Counted from the first letter of the stretch, positions 1-8,355 are shown. The stretch is DNA of 64,000 nucleotides from Phycicoccus avicenniae (GCF_018139485.1 NZ_JAGSNF010000015.1:159616-223615); one strand, 5' to 3'. Notes: generated by a model not told the origin, from the letters alone. Translations and numbers: made by a program.

Positions 1-1
1 C

Positions 2-286
2 GAGATCCGCGCCGTCACCCACGACCTGCCGACCGACCAGATCGGCGCCCTCGTCGCGTGCGACGTCACCCCGCCGGCCGCGTGGAACGCCCTCGGCGTG
101 AGCGGCTGGGTCCCCACCGTCGAGCTCACGGCTCACGTCCGCGCCCGCTCCGGCGTCGGCCCGATGGGCGTCGTCGTCGCCAGCCGGCACGTCGCGGACG
201 GCTTCCTCGACGAGGACGCGCTCGTCCACGACGCCGAGGGCACCCTGCTCGTCCAGTCCCGCCAGCTCGCCCGCTGGAGCGCCTGA
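2..286 (+). CDS. Acyl-CoA thioesterase family protein, C-terminal part
   Basis: The open frame runs in from the left edge of the window and stops at 286, so only about 94 C-terminal residues are present. The stretch with V-T-P-P-A-A-W-N and the segment V-P-T-V-E-L-T-A-H-V-R resemble the second hot-dog half of TesB-like acyl-CoA thioesterases (4HBT_3 family), which usually ends with a G-x-x-V-x-x-S/R-x-V-x-D-G core; here that is a V-V-V-A-S-R-H-V-A-D-G-F stretch. Such enzymes hydrolyse acyl-CoA in the cytoplasm. The start, the N-terminal hot-dog half and any operon partner lie outside the window. The family call rests on pattern memory only. Confidence 0.7.
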   Translation, partial: EIRAVTHDLPTDQIGALVACDVTPPAAWNALGVSGWVPTVELTAHVRARSGVGPMGVVVASRHVADGFLDEDALVHDAEGTLLVQSRQLARWSA

Positions 287-294
287 GCCGGGGC

Positions 295-1056
295 CTACTC
301 GCCCCAGGGCGACTGCCGGCGGTCGAAGACGACCTCGGCGGTCCACGCCTTCTCGACCCCCGCGGCCTCTCCCCCGCCGCCGAGGATCATCGTCAGCAGC
401 TTCCGGGGGTCGGGGAAGTCGTCGGGCAGGGCGGCGTTGTACGCGTCGTGCGCCTCGAGGGAGTGCACCGACGCCTCGAACGGCTCACCGGTGACGTCGA
501 CGTAGTGGCTCGGCCGGGGCGACCCGGCGACGGCGAACACCTCGACCCCGTTCCACGGCTCGAGCCCCTCGTCGACGAGGTCGCGGTGCAGCCAGCGGTT
601 CCCCGCGTCGGCGACGGCGTCGAGCGTCGCGAGACCGACGGCACGGTGGTCGGCCTGGTTGACCATCCCCGGGCCGAACATCTCGTCCCAGTTCTGTCCG
701 ACGACGAGGTCCGGCCGGTGCCGGCGGATCGCGGCGGCGATCTCCCGACGCAACGGCACGCCGTACTCGACGGCGCCGTCCTGCAGGCCGCCGAACTCGA
801 CGGTCTCGACCCCGACCCGGCGGGCGCTCTCGCGCTCCTCGGCCTCCCGGACCTCGGCCGCCTCCGCCGGCTCCGTCGTGTCGATCCCCGCCTCGCCCCG
901 AGTGAGCAGGAAGTACGCGGCCGTGGCGCCCTGCTCGACCCACCGGTGGACGGCCGCGGCCGTGCCGTACTCGATGTCGTCCGGGTGCGCGACGACGCAC
1001 AGGACGGACCGGAACGTGCCCTCGAGGGGCGTCAGGGAGGGGCGCTCGTCGCTCAT
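295..1056 (-). CDS. PIG-L family deacetylase
   Basis: A 253-residue zinc-dependent N-acetylglucosamine deacetylase-like protein (LmbE/PIG-L family, the family of MshB and Mca of mycothiol metabolism). The metal/catalytic motif A-H-P-D-D is at residues 23-27 and a second metal-binding D-H pair is at 136-137 (A-D-H-R); length fits the family. No signal peptide, so cytoplasmic. The ATG at 1056 has a TATCGT -10-like hexamer ending 6 nt upstream and no Shine-Dalgarno, which suggests a leaderless mRNA. It is convergent with the thioesterase fragment, 8 nt away. The substrate cannot be assigned: mycothiol-type and lipooligosaccharide-type members look alike at this level. Confidence 0.9.
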   Translation of the reverse strand: MSDERPSLTPLEGTFRSVLCVVAHPDDIEYGTAAAVHRWVEQGATAAYFLLTRGEAGIDTTEPAEAAEVREAEERESARRVGVETVEFGGLQDGAVEYGVPLRREIAAAIRRHRPDLVVGQNWDEMFGPGMVNQADHRAVGLATLDAVADAGNRWLHRDLVDEGLEPWNGVEVFAVAGSPRPSHYVDVTGEPFEASVHSLEAHDAYNAALPDDFPDPRKLLTMILGGGGEAAGVEKAWTAEVVFDRRQSPWGE

Positions 1057-1062
1057 GGCGCG

Positions 1063-1068
1063 ACGATA
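1063..1068 (-). promoter_or_regulatory. -10 element for a leaderless PIG-L transcript
   Basis: On the minus strand the hexamer TATCGT (TANNNT type) is followed by 6 nt and then the ATG at 1056, so the predicted transcription start falls on or next to the start codon. I see no convincing -35. Confidence 0.5.
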
Positions 1069-1082
1069 GACCTGCGGACCCC

Positions 1083-1721
1083 CTACTGGGGAGGGGTGCC
1101 CGGGTAGCCGCGGCCCGGCTGCTGCGACGGCGGCTGCTGGCCCGAGGGCTGCTGCGGATGCTGCCCGCCCTGCTGCGCGAGCCGAGCCCGCTCCTCCTCC
1201 TGCGCCCGGCGCACCTGCTCCTGGGCGAAGGCCATCGGGTCCATCTCCTGGAGCAGCTCGCGGCCACGCTGGGCGTGCCGGTGCTCGCAGAGGACCTCGT
1301 ACTTGTTGGCGACGACCTGGCTCACCGAGGTGAAGTCACGCTGCCCGCGGGTCAGCCGGTAGCCGACGGAGGCCCACACGGCGCCGAAGAGCGCACCGAA
1401 GACGACGGTCGCGAGGACGTTGAGGAGGTTGAAGCCGCTCGGGTCGAAGAGGGCGAAGATCATCCCGACGAAGAGGCCGAGCCACATGCCGGAGAGGGCG
1501 CCGGCGCCGATGACGCGGCCGGTCGTCAGCCGTCCGGTGACGCGCTCGAGCTGCTTGAGGTCGGTCCCGACGATGAGGACGTCCTGGACCGGGAACTCGT
1601 GGTCGGACAGGTAGTCGACGGCCTTCTGCGCCTCCTCGTAGGAGTCGTGGACCCCGAGGGACATCGGGAACTCCAGCGACAGGTGGGCGCGCAGTCCGGG
1701 CCGCCTCGGCTGGGTGCTCAT
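1083..1721 (-). CDS. General stress protein 17M-like membrane protein
   Basis: A 212-residue protein. Residues about 20-75 match the YflT/general stress protein 17M-like domain (G-V-x-D-S-Y-E-E-A-Q-K-A-V-D-Y-L), followed by two hydrophobic segments at about 70-90 and 100-120 that look like a membrane hairpin, a charged helical stretch (130-165) and a Gln/Pro/Gly-rich tail. This architecture is common in actinobacterial stress proteins of unknown biochemical role. The start at 1721 is supported by a CACACT -10-like hexamer 6 nt upstream. It lies 26 nt upstream of the PIG-L gene on the same strand and is transcribed toward it, but the PIG-L gene appears to have its own promoter. Confidence 0.8.
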   Translation of the reverse strand: MSTQPRRPGLRAHLSLEFPMSLGVHDSYEEAQKAVDYLSDHEFPVQDVLIVGTDLKQLERVTGRLTTGRVIGAGALSGMWLGLFVGMIFALFDPSGFNLLNVLATVVFGALFGAVWASVGYRLTRGQRDFTSVSQVVANKYEVLCEHRHAQRGRELLQEMDPMAFAQEQVRRAQEEERARLAQQGGQHPQQPSGQQPPSQQPGRGYPGTPPQ

Positions 1722-1727
1722 GACACC

Positions 1728-1733
1728 AGTGTG
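1728..1733 (-). promoter_or_regulatory. -10-like element, leaderless stress-protein gene
   Basis: CACACT on the minus strand, 6 nt before the ATG at 1721. The surrounding 13 nt at 1727-1739 form a perfect inverted repeat (CAGTG-TGG-CACTG) that could be an operator overlapping the promoter. Confidence 0.4.
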
Positions 1734-1793
1734 GCACTGCCGCCTGTGGGGCGCCTGGACGCCCGCTGGGCGACCACGCGTCCCGGCCGACGG

Positions 1794-2993
1794 TCAGCGG
1801 GCCTTGTACTCCTCGAGGAGGCGCCGGCCGATGATCATCTTCTGGATCTCGGCCGTGCCCTCGCCGATGAGCAGCATCGGCGCCTCCCGGTAGAGCCGCT
1901 CGATCTCGTACTCCTTGGAGTAGCCGTACCCGCCGTGGATGCGGAAGGACTGCTCGACGACGTCGGCGCAGTTCTCGGCCGCGAGGTACTTCGCCATCCC
2001 GGCCTCGAGGTCGTTGCGCTGCCCTGCGTCCTTGAGGCGCGCGGCCTTGACCATCATCTGGTGGCTCGCCTCGACCTTCGTCGCCATGTCGGCGAGCCGG
2101 AAGAGGATGCCCTGGTGCTCGGCGATCTTCTTGCCGAACGTCTCGCGCTGCTGCGAGTAGTCGATGCCGAGCTCGAAGGCCCGCCGGGCGAGCCCGCAGG
2201 CCCGGGCGGCGACGTTGACGCGGCCGACCTCGACCCCGTCCATCATCTGGTAGAAGCCCTTGCCGGGCTCGCCGCCGAGGACCTGCTCGTCGCTCGTGCG
2301 GTGGCCGGTGAAGACGAGCTCGGTCGTGTCGACGCCCTTGTAGCCCATCTTGTCGATCTTCCCGGGGACGGTGACGCCCTGGGCGGTCTCGCCGAACCCG
2401 GACTCCTTCTCGACCAGGAAGGTCGTCATGTTCCGGTACGGGCTGTCGGACTCGCCGAGGTCGGTCCTGACGAGGACGGCGACGAGGTTGGCCGACCCGC
2501 CGTTCGTCAGCCACATCTTCTGGCCGTCGACGGTCCACCCGCCGTCGTCGCCGCGGACGGCCTTGGTCCGGATCGCGGAGACGTCGGACCCCAGGCCCGG
2601 CTCGGACATCGAGAACGCACCGCGGACCTCACCCGTGGCCATCCGGGGCAGGTAGCGCTGCTTCTGCTCCTCGGTGCCGTGCCGCAGCACCATGTACGCG
2701 ACGATGAAGTGGGTGTTGATGATGCCGCTGACGCTCATCCAGCCGCGGGCGATCTCCTCGACGACGAGCGCGTAGGTGAGCAGGGACTCCCCGAGCCCGC
2801 CGTACTCCTCGGGGATCATCAGCCCGAAGATCCCCATCTCCTTCATGCCCTCGACGATCTCCGTCGGGTACTCGTCCTTCGCCTCGAGGGCCCCGGCGAC
2901 GGGGAGGATCTGCTCGTCGACGAACTCGCGGACGAGCTCGACCAGCTCGTGCTGCTCCTCGGTGAGGCCGTCGGTGCTCTGCAGTCGCGCCAT
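1794..2993 (-). CDS. Acyl-CoA dehydrogenase
   Basis: A 399-residue FAD-dependent acyl-CoA dehydrogenase that introduces the alpha-beta double bond in acyl-CoA oxidation, passing electrons to electron-transfer flavoprotein. The three family domains are present: N-terminal helices (T-E-E-Q-H-E-L-V onward), the middle beta domain with F-S-M-S-E-P-G-x-G-S-D, and the C-terminal helical domain with the I-H-G-G-Y-G-Y motif. The catalytic-base Glu is E378 in the final G-E-G-T-A-E-I-Q motif. The frame stays open far upstream, but homology begins at the ATG at 2993, and CATACT 7 nt upstream supports a leaderless start there. Chain-length specificity (short, branched or glutaryl) is not decidable from sequence alone. 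Confidence 0.93.
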   Translation of the reverse strand: MARLQSTDGLTEEQHELVELVREFVDEQILPVAGALEAKDEYPTEIVEGMKEMGIFGLMIPEEYGGLGESLLTYALVVEEIARGWMSVSGIINTHFIVAYMVLRHGTEEQKQRYLPRMATGEVRGAFSMSEPGLGSDVSAIRTKAVRGDDGGWTVDGQKMWLTNGGSANLVAVLVRTDLGESDSPYRNMTTFLVEKESGFGETAQGVTVPGKIDKMGYKGVDTTELVFTGHRTSDEQVLGGEPGKGFYQMMDGVEVGRVNVAARACGLARRAFELGIDYSQQRETFGKKIAEHQGILFRLADMATKVEASHQMMVKAARLKDAGQRNDLEAGMAKYLAAENCADVVEQSFRIHGGYGYSKEYEIERLYREAPMLLIGEGTAEIQKMIIGRRLLEEYKAR

Positions 2994-3000
2994 GCTCGGG

Positions 3001-3006
3001 AGTATG
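3001..3006 (-). promoter_or_regulatory. -10-like element, acyl-CoA dehydrogenase
   Basis: CATACT on the minus strand, 7 nt before the ATG at 2993; no Shine-Dalgarno lies between, so the transcript is probably leaderless. No clear -35. Confidence 0.4.
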
Positions 3007-3191
3007 CCCGCGGCCCCGGACCGCCGGAACGGGCTCGCGGTGTGAGTCCCCCCACCGTGTGAGCCCCGCCACGACGGCCGCCACCTCCCACCCCTCGGCC
3101 GGAAAACCGATGGCGCACGCCGCCGGGCTGCGCCACCCTGGAGCCGACCCGCCACGCACCCGCGTGCCCCGACCCGATGGAGGAGGACCCG

Positions 3192-3320
3192 ATGTCGACG
3201 ACCGTCCCGGGCCGTTCCCCGGCCCCCGCCCCCTTCATCGACCAGGAGCGCCCCGTTGGCACACCAGCCGTTCCACCTGCCGGAGAGGCACGCCGCCTTC
3301 TCCGTCGACACCTCACCTGA
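3192..3320 (+). CDS. Short ORF with strong RBS, likely the displaced N-terminus of the RIO kinase
   Basis: An ATG at 3192 follows a strong Shine-Dalgarno (AGGAGGA, 3181-3187) at good spacing and opens 42 codons ending at TGA 3318-3320. Codons 2-21 are almost all G or C in the third position; this coding signal collapses at codon 22, where the kinase frame begins (TTG 3256). Dropping one C from the CCCC run at 3251-3254 would join this ORF to the kinase as one reading frame, giving ...D-Q-E-R-P-L-A-H-Q-P-F-H. It is therefore better read as the kinase N-terminus separated by a one-base shift (real, programmed or a sequencing error) than as an independent peptide. Confidence 0.5.
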   Translation: MSTTVPGRSPAPAPFIDQERPVGTPAVPPAGEARRLLRRHLT

Positions 3321-4110
3321 CGCCCCGCCCGAGGGGGACCGCTGGTCCTCCTGGGACGGCGCCACCCACGGCCCGAACCCCCGTCCGGGCTGGGTCATCA
3401 CCGACCTCGGGGCCGTCGACGCCGACCTCGGCGTCCTCAAGACCGGCAAGGAGGCCGACGTCCACGTCCTGCGGCGCTGGGTCCCCGGCACCGACCGGGT
3501 CGTGACGATGGCCGCCAAGCGGTACCGCAGCGGCGACCACCGCCTCTTCCACCGCGACGCCGGCTACCTCGAGGGCCGCCGGGTCCGCAAGAGCCGCGAG
3601 ATGCGGGCGATGGCACGGCGCACCGAGTTCGGCAAGCAGATGATCGCCGGGCAGTGGGCCGCCGCGGAGTTCGACGCGCTCGGCACGCTGCACGCCCTCG
3701 GCCTGCCCGTCCCCTACCCCGTCCAGCTCGACGAGTCCGAGATGCTCATGGAGTTCGTCGGCGCGGTGGACGGTCCGACCCCGGTCGCGGCGCCGCGCCT
3801 GGTGTCGGTCCGTCCGGACACCGACCTCCTCGCCGACCTCTTCGACCAGCTGCGCACGGCGATGCTCGTCCTCGCCCGTCACGGCTGGGCGCACGGCGAC
3901 CTCAGCCCGTACAACGCGCTCGTCGACGACGGCCGGCTCGTCCTCATCGACTGGCCGCAGGTCGTCGACGTCATCGGCAACCCGCAGGGGTTCACCTTCC
4001 TCGAGCGGGACGCGCTGACGATGGCGACGTGGTTCCGCCGCAAGGGGCTCGAGGTCGACGAGGGAGAGCTCGTCGCCGACCTCGTCGCGGAGGCCACCGC
4101 AGGCCTGTGA
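3256..4110 (+). CDS. RIO1-type serine/threonine protein kinase
   Basis: A 284-residue atypical protein kinase. RIO-family features are clear: the nucleotide loop L-K-T-G-K-E-A-D-V (61-69), the ATP-binding Lys at about K88 (A-A-K-R-Y), the catalytic loop H-G-D-L-S-P-Y-N with D215, and the metal-binding Asp in I-D-W-P-Q (D232). All key residues are intact, so the core should be active. The TTG start at 3256 has AGGAG at 3244-3248, but an upstream ATG at 3192 with a much better Shine-Dalgarno and coding-like codon use suggests the N-terminus is frameshifted (see the 3192-3320 entry). Bacterial RIO kinases are poorly studied and the substrate is unknown. A strong terminator follows at 4115-4151. 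Confidence 0.9.
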   Translation: MAHQPFHLPERHAAFSVDTSPDAPPEGDRWSSWDGATHGPNPRPGWVITDLGAVDADLGVLKTGKEADVHVLRRWVPGTDRVVTMAAKRYRSGDHRLFHRDAGYLEGRRVRKSREMRAMARRTEFGKQMIAGQWAAAEFDALGTLHALGLPVPYPVQLDESEMLMEFVGAVDGPTPVAAPRLVSVRPDTDLLADLFDQLRTAMLVLARHGWAHGDLSPYNALVDDGRLVLIDWPQVVDVIGNPQGFTFLERDALTMATWFRRKGLEVDEGELVADLVAEATAGL

Positions 4111-4114
4111 CCCG

Positions 4115-4151
4115 TCCGCTCCCGGGGACGGGCGTCGTCCCCGGGAGCGGA
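4115..4151 (+). terminator. Intrinsic-type terminator after the RIO kinase
   Basis: A perfect 15-bp stem (4115-4129 with 4137-4151) with a 7-nt loop begins 4 nt after the kinase stop codon. There is no U-tract, as is common in high-GC actinobacteria. Confidence 0.75.
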
Positions 4152-4181
4152 AGGCCCGGTGCGCCCGTCGGCGCCGCTCGT

Positions 4182-4187
4182 TAGGGT
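4182..4187 (+). promoter_or_regulatory. -10 element, leaderless oxidoreductase gene
   Basis: TAGGGT ends 6 nt before the ATG at 4194, which places the predicted transcription start on the start codon. It lies just downstream of the kinase terminator. Confidence 0.6.
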
Positions 4188-4193
4188 TGCGGC

Positions 4194-5237
4194 ATGCCGA
4201 CGCCGACGCCTGCCCTCGCCGCGCCGACCACCCCGGACCCCATGGAGGCCCCCCGGGTGCGGTGGGGCGTCCTCGGCCCCGGGGGCATCGCGAACACGTT
4301 CGTGCGGGCCGTCCGCGCGGGCACCCGCTCCGAGGTCGACGCCGTCGGGTCGCGGTCCGCCGAGCGCGCCAGCTCCTTCGCGCGGCGGCACAGCGTCGCC
4401 CGCAGCCACGGCTCGTACGAGGCGCTCGTCGAGGACCCCGCCGTCGACGCGATCTACGTCGCGACCCCGCACAGCGGGCACCACAAGCACGCCCTCATGG
4501 CGCTGCGGGCCGGCAAGCCGGTGCTCGTCGAGAAGGCGTTCGCCCGCAACCTCGCGGAGACCGACGAGGTCCTCGAGGTCGCCCGCGACGCCGGGCTCTT
4601 CGTCGGCGAGGCGATGTGGAGCCGCTACCTGCCGCAGTACGACGTCGTGCGGCGCACGGTCGAGGCGGGCGCGCTCGGCGACGTCGTCCTCGTCCAGGCC
4701 GACCACGGCCAGCGGCTGTACCCCGACGGGCCGCGCCGGCTCGCCGACCCGGCCCTCGCCGGCGGCGCGCTCCTCGACCTCGGCGTCTACCCGGTCGCGT
4801 TCGCCGACCACGTCCTCGGCGGGCTCGAGGACATCGCCTCGCGCGGGGTGCTCTCCGACGAGGGCGTCGACGTCACGCTCGGCATCACCGGCCGGGCCGG
4901 CGGCACCCTCGCCCGGATGACGACGACGATGGCCGCGACGAGCCCGAACGTCGCCTCCGTCGTCGGCACGCAGGCCCGGCTCGAGCTCACCGGCCCCGGG
5001 AAGTTCTACGGCGCGGCGACGACGGTGCGCCTCCTCGGTCCGGACGACACCGAGCTCGACGTCTTCACGCCCGGGCACGACGAGCACGGGTTCCGGTACC
5101 AGATCGCCGAGGTCGGCCGGGCCCTCGAGGCCGGGCGGACCGAGCCGTGGTCCGTGCCGTGGGACGCCACCCGCCGGGTCATGACGCTCATGGACGAGGT
5201 GCGCCGCCAGGTCGGGGTCGTGTACCCCGGCGAGTGA
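4194..5237 (+). CDS. Gfo/Idh/MocA family NAD(P)-dependent oxidoreductase
   Basis: A 347-residue sugar/polyol dehydrogenase-like protein. The N-terminal Rossmann motif is W-G-V-L-G-P-G-G-I-A (about residues 24-33), followed by the family signature A-T-P-H-S-G-H-H-K-H-A and the E-K-A-F motif, whose Lys is the usual catalytic residue; the C-terminal alpha/beta domain begins with E-A-M-W-S-R-Y-L-P. Length is typical. The first 20 residues are a Pro/Ala-rich extension, so a start at Met17 is possible, but the TAGGGT placed for a leaderless transcript favours 4194. Substrate unknown. It converges on the L,D-transpeptidase gene with a 36-nt gap in which I see no clear terminator. Confidence 0.9.
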   Translation: MPTPTPALAAPTTPDPMEAPRVRWGVLGPGGIANTFVRAVRAGTRSEVDAVGSRSAERASSFARRHSVARSHGSYEALVEDPAVDAIYVATPHSGHHKHALMALRAGKPVLVEKAFARNLAETDEVLEVARDAGLFVGEAMWSRYLPQYDVVRRTVEAGALGDVVLVQADHGQRLYPDGPRRLADPALAGGALLDLGVYPVAFADHVLGGLEDIASRGVLSDEGVDVTLGITGRAGGTLARMTTTMAATSPNVASVVGTQARLELTGPGKFYGAATTVRLLGPDDTELDVFTPGHDEHGFRYQIAEVGRALEAGRTEPWSVPWDATRRVMTLMDEVRRQVGVVYPGE

Positions 5238-5273
5238 CCGTGCGTGGCGTCGGTGACCTCGGCGCCGGGAGCG

Positions 5274-6290
5274 TCAGTGGACGAGGACGTCCGAGCCGAT
5301 GGGCATGAGGTCGCGGCGCCAGATCATGTCGATGGCGTCGTCGGTGAGCCGGGCGCAGCCGTGCGAGGCGGGGTACGGCGGGACGCTCGGCGACCCGTGG
5401 ACCGCCCACCCTCGGTAGAAGTACTTCGGCCGCCACAGCTCGCCGAGCGCGCTGTCGTCCTGGCCGTCGACCTGCCGGAACACCTCGAAGGACCCCGTCG
5501 GGGTCGTCGCGATCGCCGGGTTGCCGGCGCTGGAGGTGTATTCCTCGCCGTTGCCCGTCGAGGTGTTGAGGACGATGTACGGGTTGCCGCGCCGCACGAC
5601 GATCAGGATCTGGCGGTCGAGGTCGATCTCGACGCCGTTGCCGTCGATGCGGGGGTCCGGCCGCACCCCTTCCTCGAGCGCCGCACGGGTGCGCGGACCG
5701 ACGATCCCGTCACGCTCGAGACCGGCGGTCTTCTGGAGCGCGAACACCGCCTGCTGGGTGAGCGGTCCGAACGAGGAGTCGCGGTGGCCGAGCCAGTAGC
5801 CGAGCTCGACGAGCCGGTGCTGCAGCGCACGCACCTCGGGCCCGGAGTCGCCGTAGCGCAGCACGGGGGGCGTCGTCTCGGTCGGCTCCGGGGTGGGCGT
5901 CGGGGAGGACGACGGGGTCGGCTCGGCGGAGGGCGTCGCCGACGGGGACGGGGTGGGGGTCGCGCTCGGCGACGGCGTGCCGGTCGGCGTCGGGTCGTCG
6001 CTCGGCGTACGGGTCGCCGTCGGGCTCTCGCTCGGCTCGTCGCCGGGCGAGGCCGTCGGGCTCTCGCTCGGCTCGTCGCCGGGCGAGGCCGTCGCGGTCG
6101 GGCTCTGCGAGGCCCCGGGCCCCGCCGTCGACGTGGTGGTGGAGGGCGAGGACGTGGACGTCGAGGACGGTACGGGGCCGGCGGCCGTGCCGTCGGTCCA
6201 CTCCTGCACCTGGGCGCAGCCGGACAGCGCCGTCGTCGCGGCGAGGGCGAGGGCCGCTGCGCGGACGCGGCGTCGGGTCGTGGTCGTCAT
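5274..6290 (-). CDS. Lipoprotein L,D-transpeptidase with peptidoglycan-binding domain
   Basis: A 338-residue exported protein. A lipoprotein signal ends in A-L-S-G-C (lipidated Cys25); a Ser/Pro/Thr/Glu-rich linker of about 110 residues follows; then a peptidoglycan-binding type 1 domain (Y-G-D-S-G-P-E-V-R-A-L-Q) and a YkuD catalytic domain. The active-site signature has an upstream His at about 298 and S-H-G-C-A-R with catalytic Cys312. It should make or modify 3-3 cross-links or anchor proteins at the wall. The ATG at 6290 is chosen because a G-rich Shine-Dalgarno (GGGGGAGG) precedes it and the signal peptide starts there; the frame is open a further 23 codons upstream. The linker carries a duplicated 36-bp unit. 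Confidence 0.92.
   Translation of the reverse strand: MTTTTRRRVRAAALALAATTALSGCAQVQEWTDGTAAGPVPSSTSTSSPSTTTSTAGPGASQSPTATASPGDEPSESPTASPGDEPSESPTATRTPSDDPTPTGTPSPSATPTPSPSATPSAEPTPSSSPTPTPEPTETTPPVLRYGDSGPEVRALQHRLVELGYWLGHRDSSFGPLTQQAVFALQKTAGLERDGIVGPRTRAALEEGVRPDPRIDGNGVEIDLDRQILIVVRRGNPYIVLNTSTGNGEEYTSSAGNPAIATTPTGSFEVFRQVDGQDDSALGELWRPKYFYRGWAVHGSPSVPPYPASHGCARLTDDAIDMIWRRDLMPIGSDVLVH
6016..6087. repeat. 36-bp tandem duplication in the L,D-transpeptidase linker
   Basis: Two identical 36-bp units (6016-6051 and 6052-6087) encode two copies of A-S-P-G-D-E-P-S-E-S-P-T in the disordered stalk. Being in frame and exact, it is probably a recent duplication and may vary in number between strains. 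Confidence 0.9.
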
Positions 6291-6406
6291 CGGGTGGTAC
6301 CTCCCCCCGGTGTCGTGGTCGTTGCCTCCACGAGACGTCACCGACCCCGTCCGACGCAAACCGGCGCGCGCGTCGTGACCGGATCGACATCACCGGTCCC
6401 CGCAGG

Positions 6407-7279
6407 TCAGGAGCGTGCGCGGACGGCCTCGTGGGTCGCGAGCACACGCCGCGCCACCTCCACGTGGAGGTTCTCGACCATCCGCCCCTCGTGGGTGACG
6501 ACGCCGGACCCGGCGCCCTCCTCCCACGCGGCGAGCAGGCCGCGGGCGTCCTCGACCTCGTCCTCGGAGGGGGCGAACGTCGCGTTGCACGCCTCGACCT
6601 GGCCGGGGTGGATGAGTGTCTTGCCGTCGAAGCCGAGATCGCGACCCTGGCGGCACTCATCCTCGAAGCCGTCGAGGTCCTTCACGTCGTTGTAGACCCC
6701 GTCGAGGACCGCGACGCCGGCGGCCCGGGCGGCGAGGACGACGTGCGAGAGGGCGGTGAGGATCGGGGCACGGCCGGGCACGAACCGGGCCTGCAGCTCC
6801 TTGACGAGGTCGTTCGTGCCGAGGACGAGGACCGCGAGGCGCTCGTGGGCCGCGGCGAGCTCGGCGGCGCCGAGGACGGCCCCGGGGGTCTCGACCATGG
6901 CCCAGAGACGGGTGGTGTCGGGGGCGCCGTGCCGCTCCATCGCGGTGACGAGGGAGCGGACCTCGTCGGCGGACCCGACCTTGGGGACGACGATGCCGTC
7001 GGGCCCGGCGGCACAGGCCGCGGCGAGGTCGTCGTCGTGCCACTCGGTGCCGAGGCCGTTGACCCGGATCGTCACCTCGCGGTGACCGTAGTCGCCGGAG
7101 GCCGCGGCGGCGCAGGCGTTGCCCCGGGCGGTCGCCTTGGCGTCGGGGGCGACGGCGTCCTCGAGGTCGAGGATGAGCCCGTCGACGGGCAGGGACTTCG
7201 CCTTCTCGAGGGCCCGCTCGTTGCTGCTCGGCATGTAGAGGACCGAGCGGCGGGGGGTGTAGGCGTCGGTGGCGCTCAC
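6407..7279 (-). CDS. HpcH/HpaI (CitE-like) CoA ester lyase
   Basis: A 290-residue CitE-superfamily protein. Recognisable motifs are [10 protein letters not shown] near the N-terminus, [11 protein letters not shown] (Mg2+/acid site), V-E-T-P-G-A-V and L-G-T-N-D-L. The family cleaves or forms malyl-CoA, citramalyl-CoA or citryl-CoA, or hydrolyses malyl-CoA; without citrate-lyase alpha/gamma partners nearby, a malyl- or citramalyl-CoA activity is more likely than citrate lyase. The start is the GTG at 7279, which overlaps the stop of the upstream lyase gene by 4 nt (GTGA), so the two are translationally coupled. The frame continues open upstream inside that gene, but this is antisense-type composition, not coding. 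Confidence 0.88.
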   Translation of the reverse strand: MSATDAYTPRRSVLYMPSSNERALEKAKSLPVDGLILDLEDAVAPDAKATARGNACAAAASGDYGHREVTIRVNGLGTEWHDDDLAAACAAGPDGIVVPKVGSADEVRSLVTAMERHGAPDTTRLWAMVETPGAVLGAAELAAAHERLAVLVLGTNDLVKELQARFVPGRAPILTALSHVVLAARAAGVAVLDGVYNDVKDLDGFEDECRQGRDLGFDGKTLIHPGQVEACNATFAPSEDEVEDARGLLAAWEEGAGSGVVTHEGRMVENLHVEVARRVLATHEAVRARS

Positions 7280-8355
7280 GCGTCGTCCTCCTGGGCGGTG
7301 GGATGGTCGGCGTAGAGCGCGGCGAGCTCGGGGTCGGTCGCGGCGAGGCGGTCGGCGAGCTCGAGGACGACGAGGCACTGCTTGAGGCTCGCGTCGTCCT
7401 CCATCTTCCCGTCGAGCATCACGGCACCGGTGCCGTCGCCCATCGCCTCCTGCACCCGCCGGGCGTGGGCGACGTCCTCGGCCGAGGGGCTGAAGACCTT
7501 CTTGGCGATCGAGATCTGGGCGGGGTGCAGGGTCCAGGTGCCGACGCAGCCGAGCAGGAAGGCGTTGCGGAACTGGTCCTCGCAGGCGACGACGTCGGCG
7601 ATGTCCCCGAAGGGTCCGTAGTACGGGAAGATCCCGTGCATGGCGCAGGCGTCGACCATCCGCGCGATCGTGTAGTGCCAGAGGTCCTGCTGGTACGTCG
7701 GGCGGTCGCCGTGGACGTCGCCGTCCTCGGGGTCCTGGCGGACGAGGTAGCCGGGATGGCCGCCGCCGACGCGGGTCGTCTTCATGCGGCGGTCGGCGGC
7801 GAGGTCGGCGGGGCCGAGGCTGATGCCCTGCATCCGGGGGCTCGCGCCGGCGATGGCCTCGACGTTCGCGACGCCACGCGCGGTCTCGAGGATGGCGTGG
7901 ACGAGGACCGGGCGGGTGAGGCCGGCCCTCGCCTCGAGCTGGGCGAGCAGCCGGTCGACGTAGTGGATGTCCTCGGGGCCCTGCACCTTGGGGACCATGA
8001 CGACGTCGAGCTTCTCGCCGATCTCGGTGACGAGCGTCGTGAGGTCGTCGAGGCACCACGGGGAGTCGAGGGCGTTGACCCGGGTCCAGAGCTGGGTGTG
8101 CTCGCCGAGGTCGGTGGCCTGCGCGACGTCGACGAGGCCCTGCCGGGCGGCCTCCTTGTTCTCCGCCTTGACGGCGTCCTCGAGGTTGCCGAGGAGGACG
8201 TCGACCGTGCCGACCATGTCGGGGACCTTGGCCGCCATCTTCGGGTTGCTCGGGTCGAAGAAGTGGATCATCCGCGCCGGGCGGGCCGGCACCTCACGCA
8301 GCGGGCTCGGGGCGCCGACGGCGAGGGGGGCGAAGAAGTCCTTGGCGCTGCGCAT
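7276..8355 (-). CDS. L-malyl-CoA / beta-methylmalyl-CoA lyase-like protein
   Basis: A 359-residue HpcH/HpaI aldolase of the longer Mcl1-like branch: F-F-D-P-S-N-P-K-M near the N-terminus, [24 protein letters not shown], and L-G-P-A-D-L-A-A-D. The insertions around the substrate site and the length match beta-methylmalyl-CoA lyases, which interconvert malyl-CoA with acetyl-CoA plus glyoxylate (or the methyl analogue). It is the first gene of a two-gene operon with the shorter CitE-like lyase. The ATG at 8355 has GGAAAGG upstream; a TAGCGT -10-like element lies at about 8393-8398. Physiological direction is unknown: no other glyoxylate or ethylmalonyl-CoA genes are adjacent. Confidence 0.85.
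   Translation of the reverse strand: MRSAKDFFAPLAVGAPSPLREVPARPARMIHFFDPSNPKMAAKVPDMVGTVDVLLGNLEDAVKAENKEAARQGLVDVAQATDLGEHTQLWTRVNALDSPWCLDDLTTLVTEIGEKLDVVMVPKVQGPEDIHYVDRLLAQLEARAGLTRPVLVHAILETARGVANVEAIAGASPRMQGISLGPADLAADRRMKTTRVGGGHPGYLVRQDPEDGDVHGDRPTYQQDLWHYTIARMVDACAMHGIFPYYGPFGDIADVVACEDQFRNAFLLGCVGTWTLHPAQISIAKKVFSPSAEDVAHARRVQEAMGDGTGAVMLDGKMEDDASLKQCLVVLELADRLAATDPELAALYADHPTAQEDDA

Noticed and set aside
4194..4242. Start of the Gfo/Idh gene at the internal Met17
   Set aside because: The TAGGGT element at leaderless distance fits the first ATG better, though the internal start remains possible.
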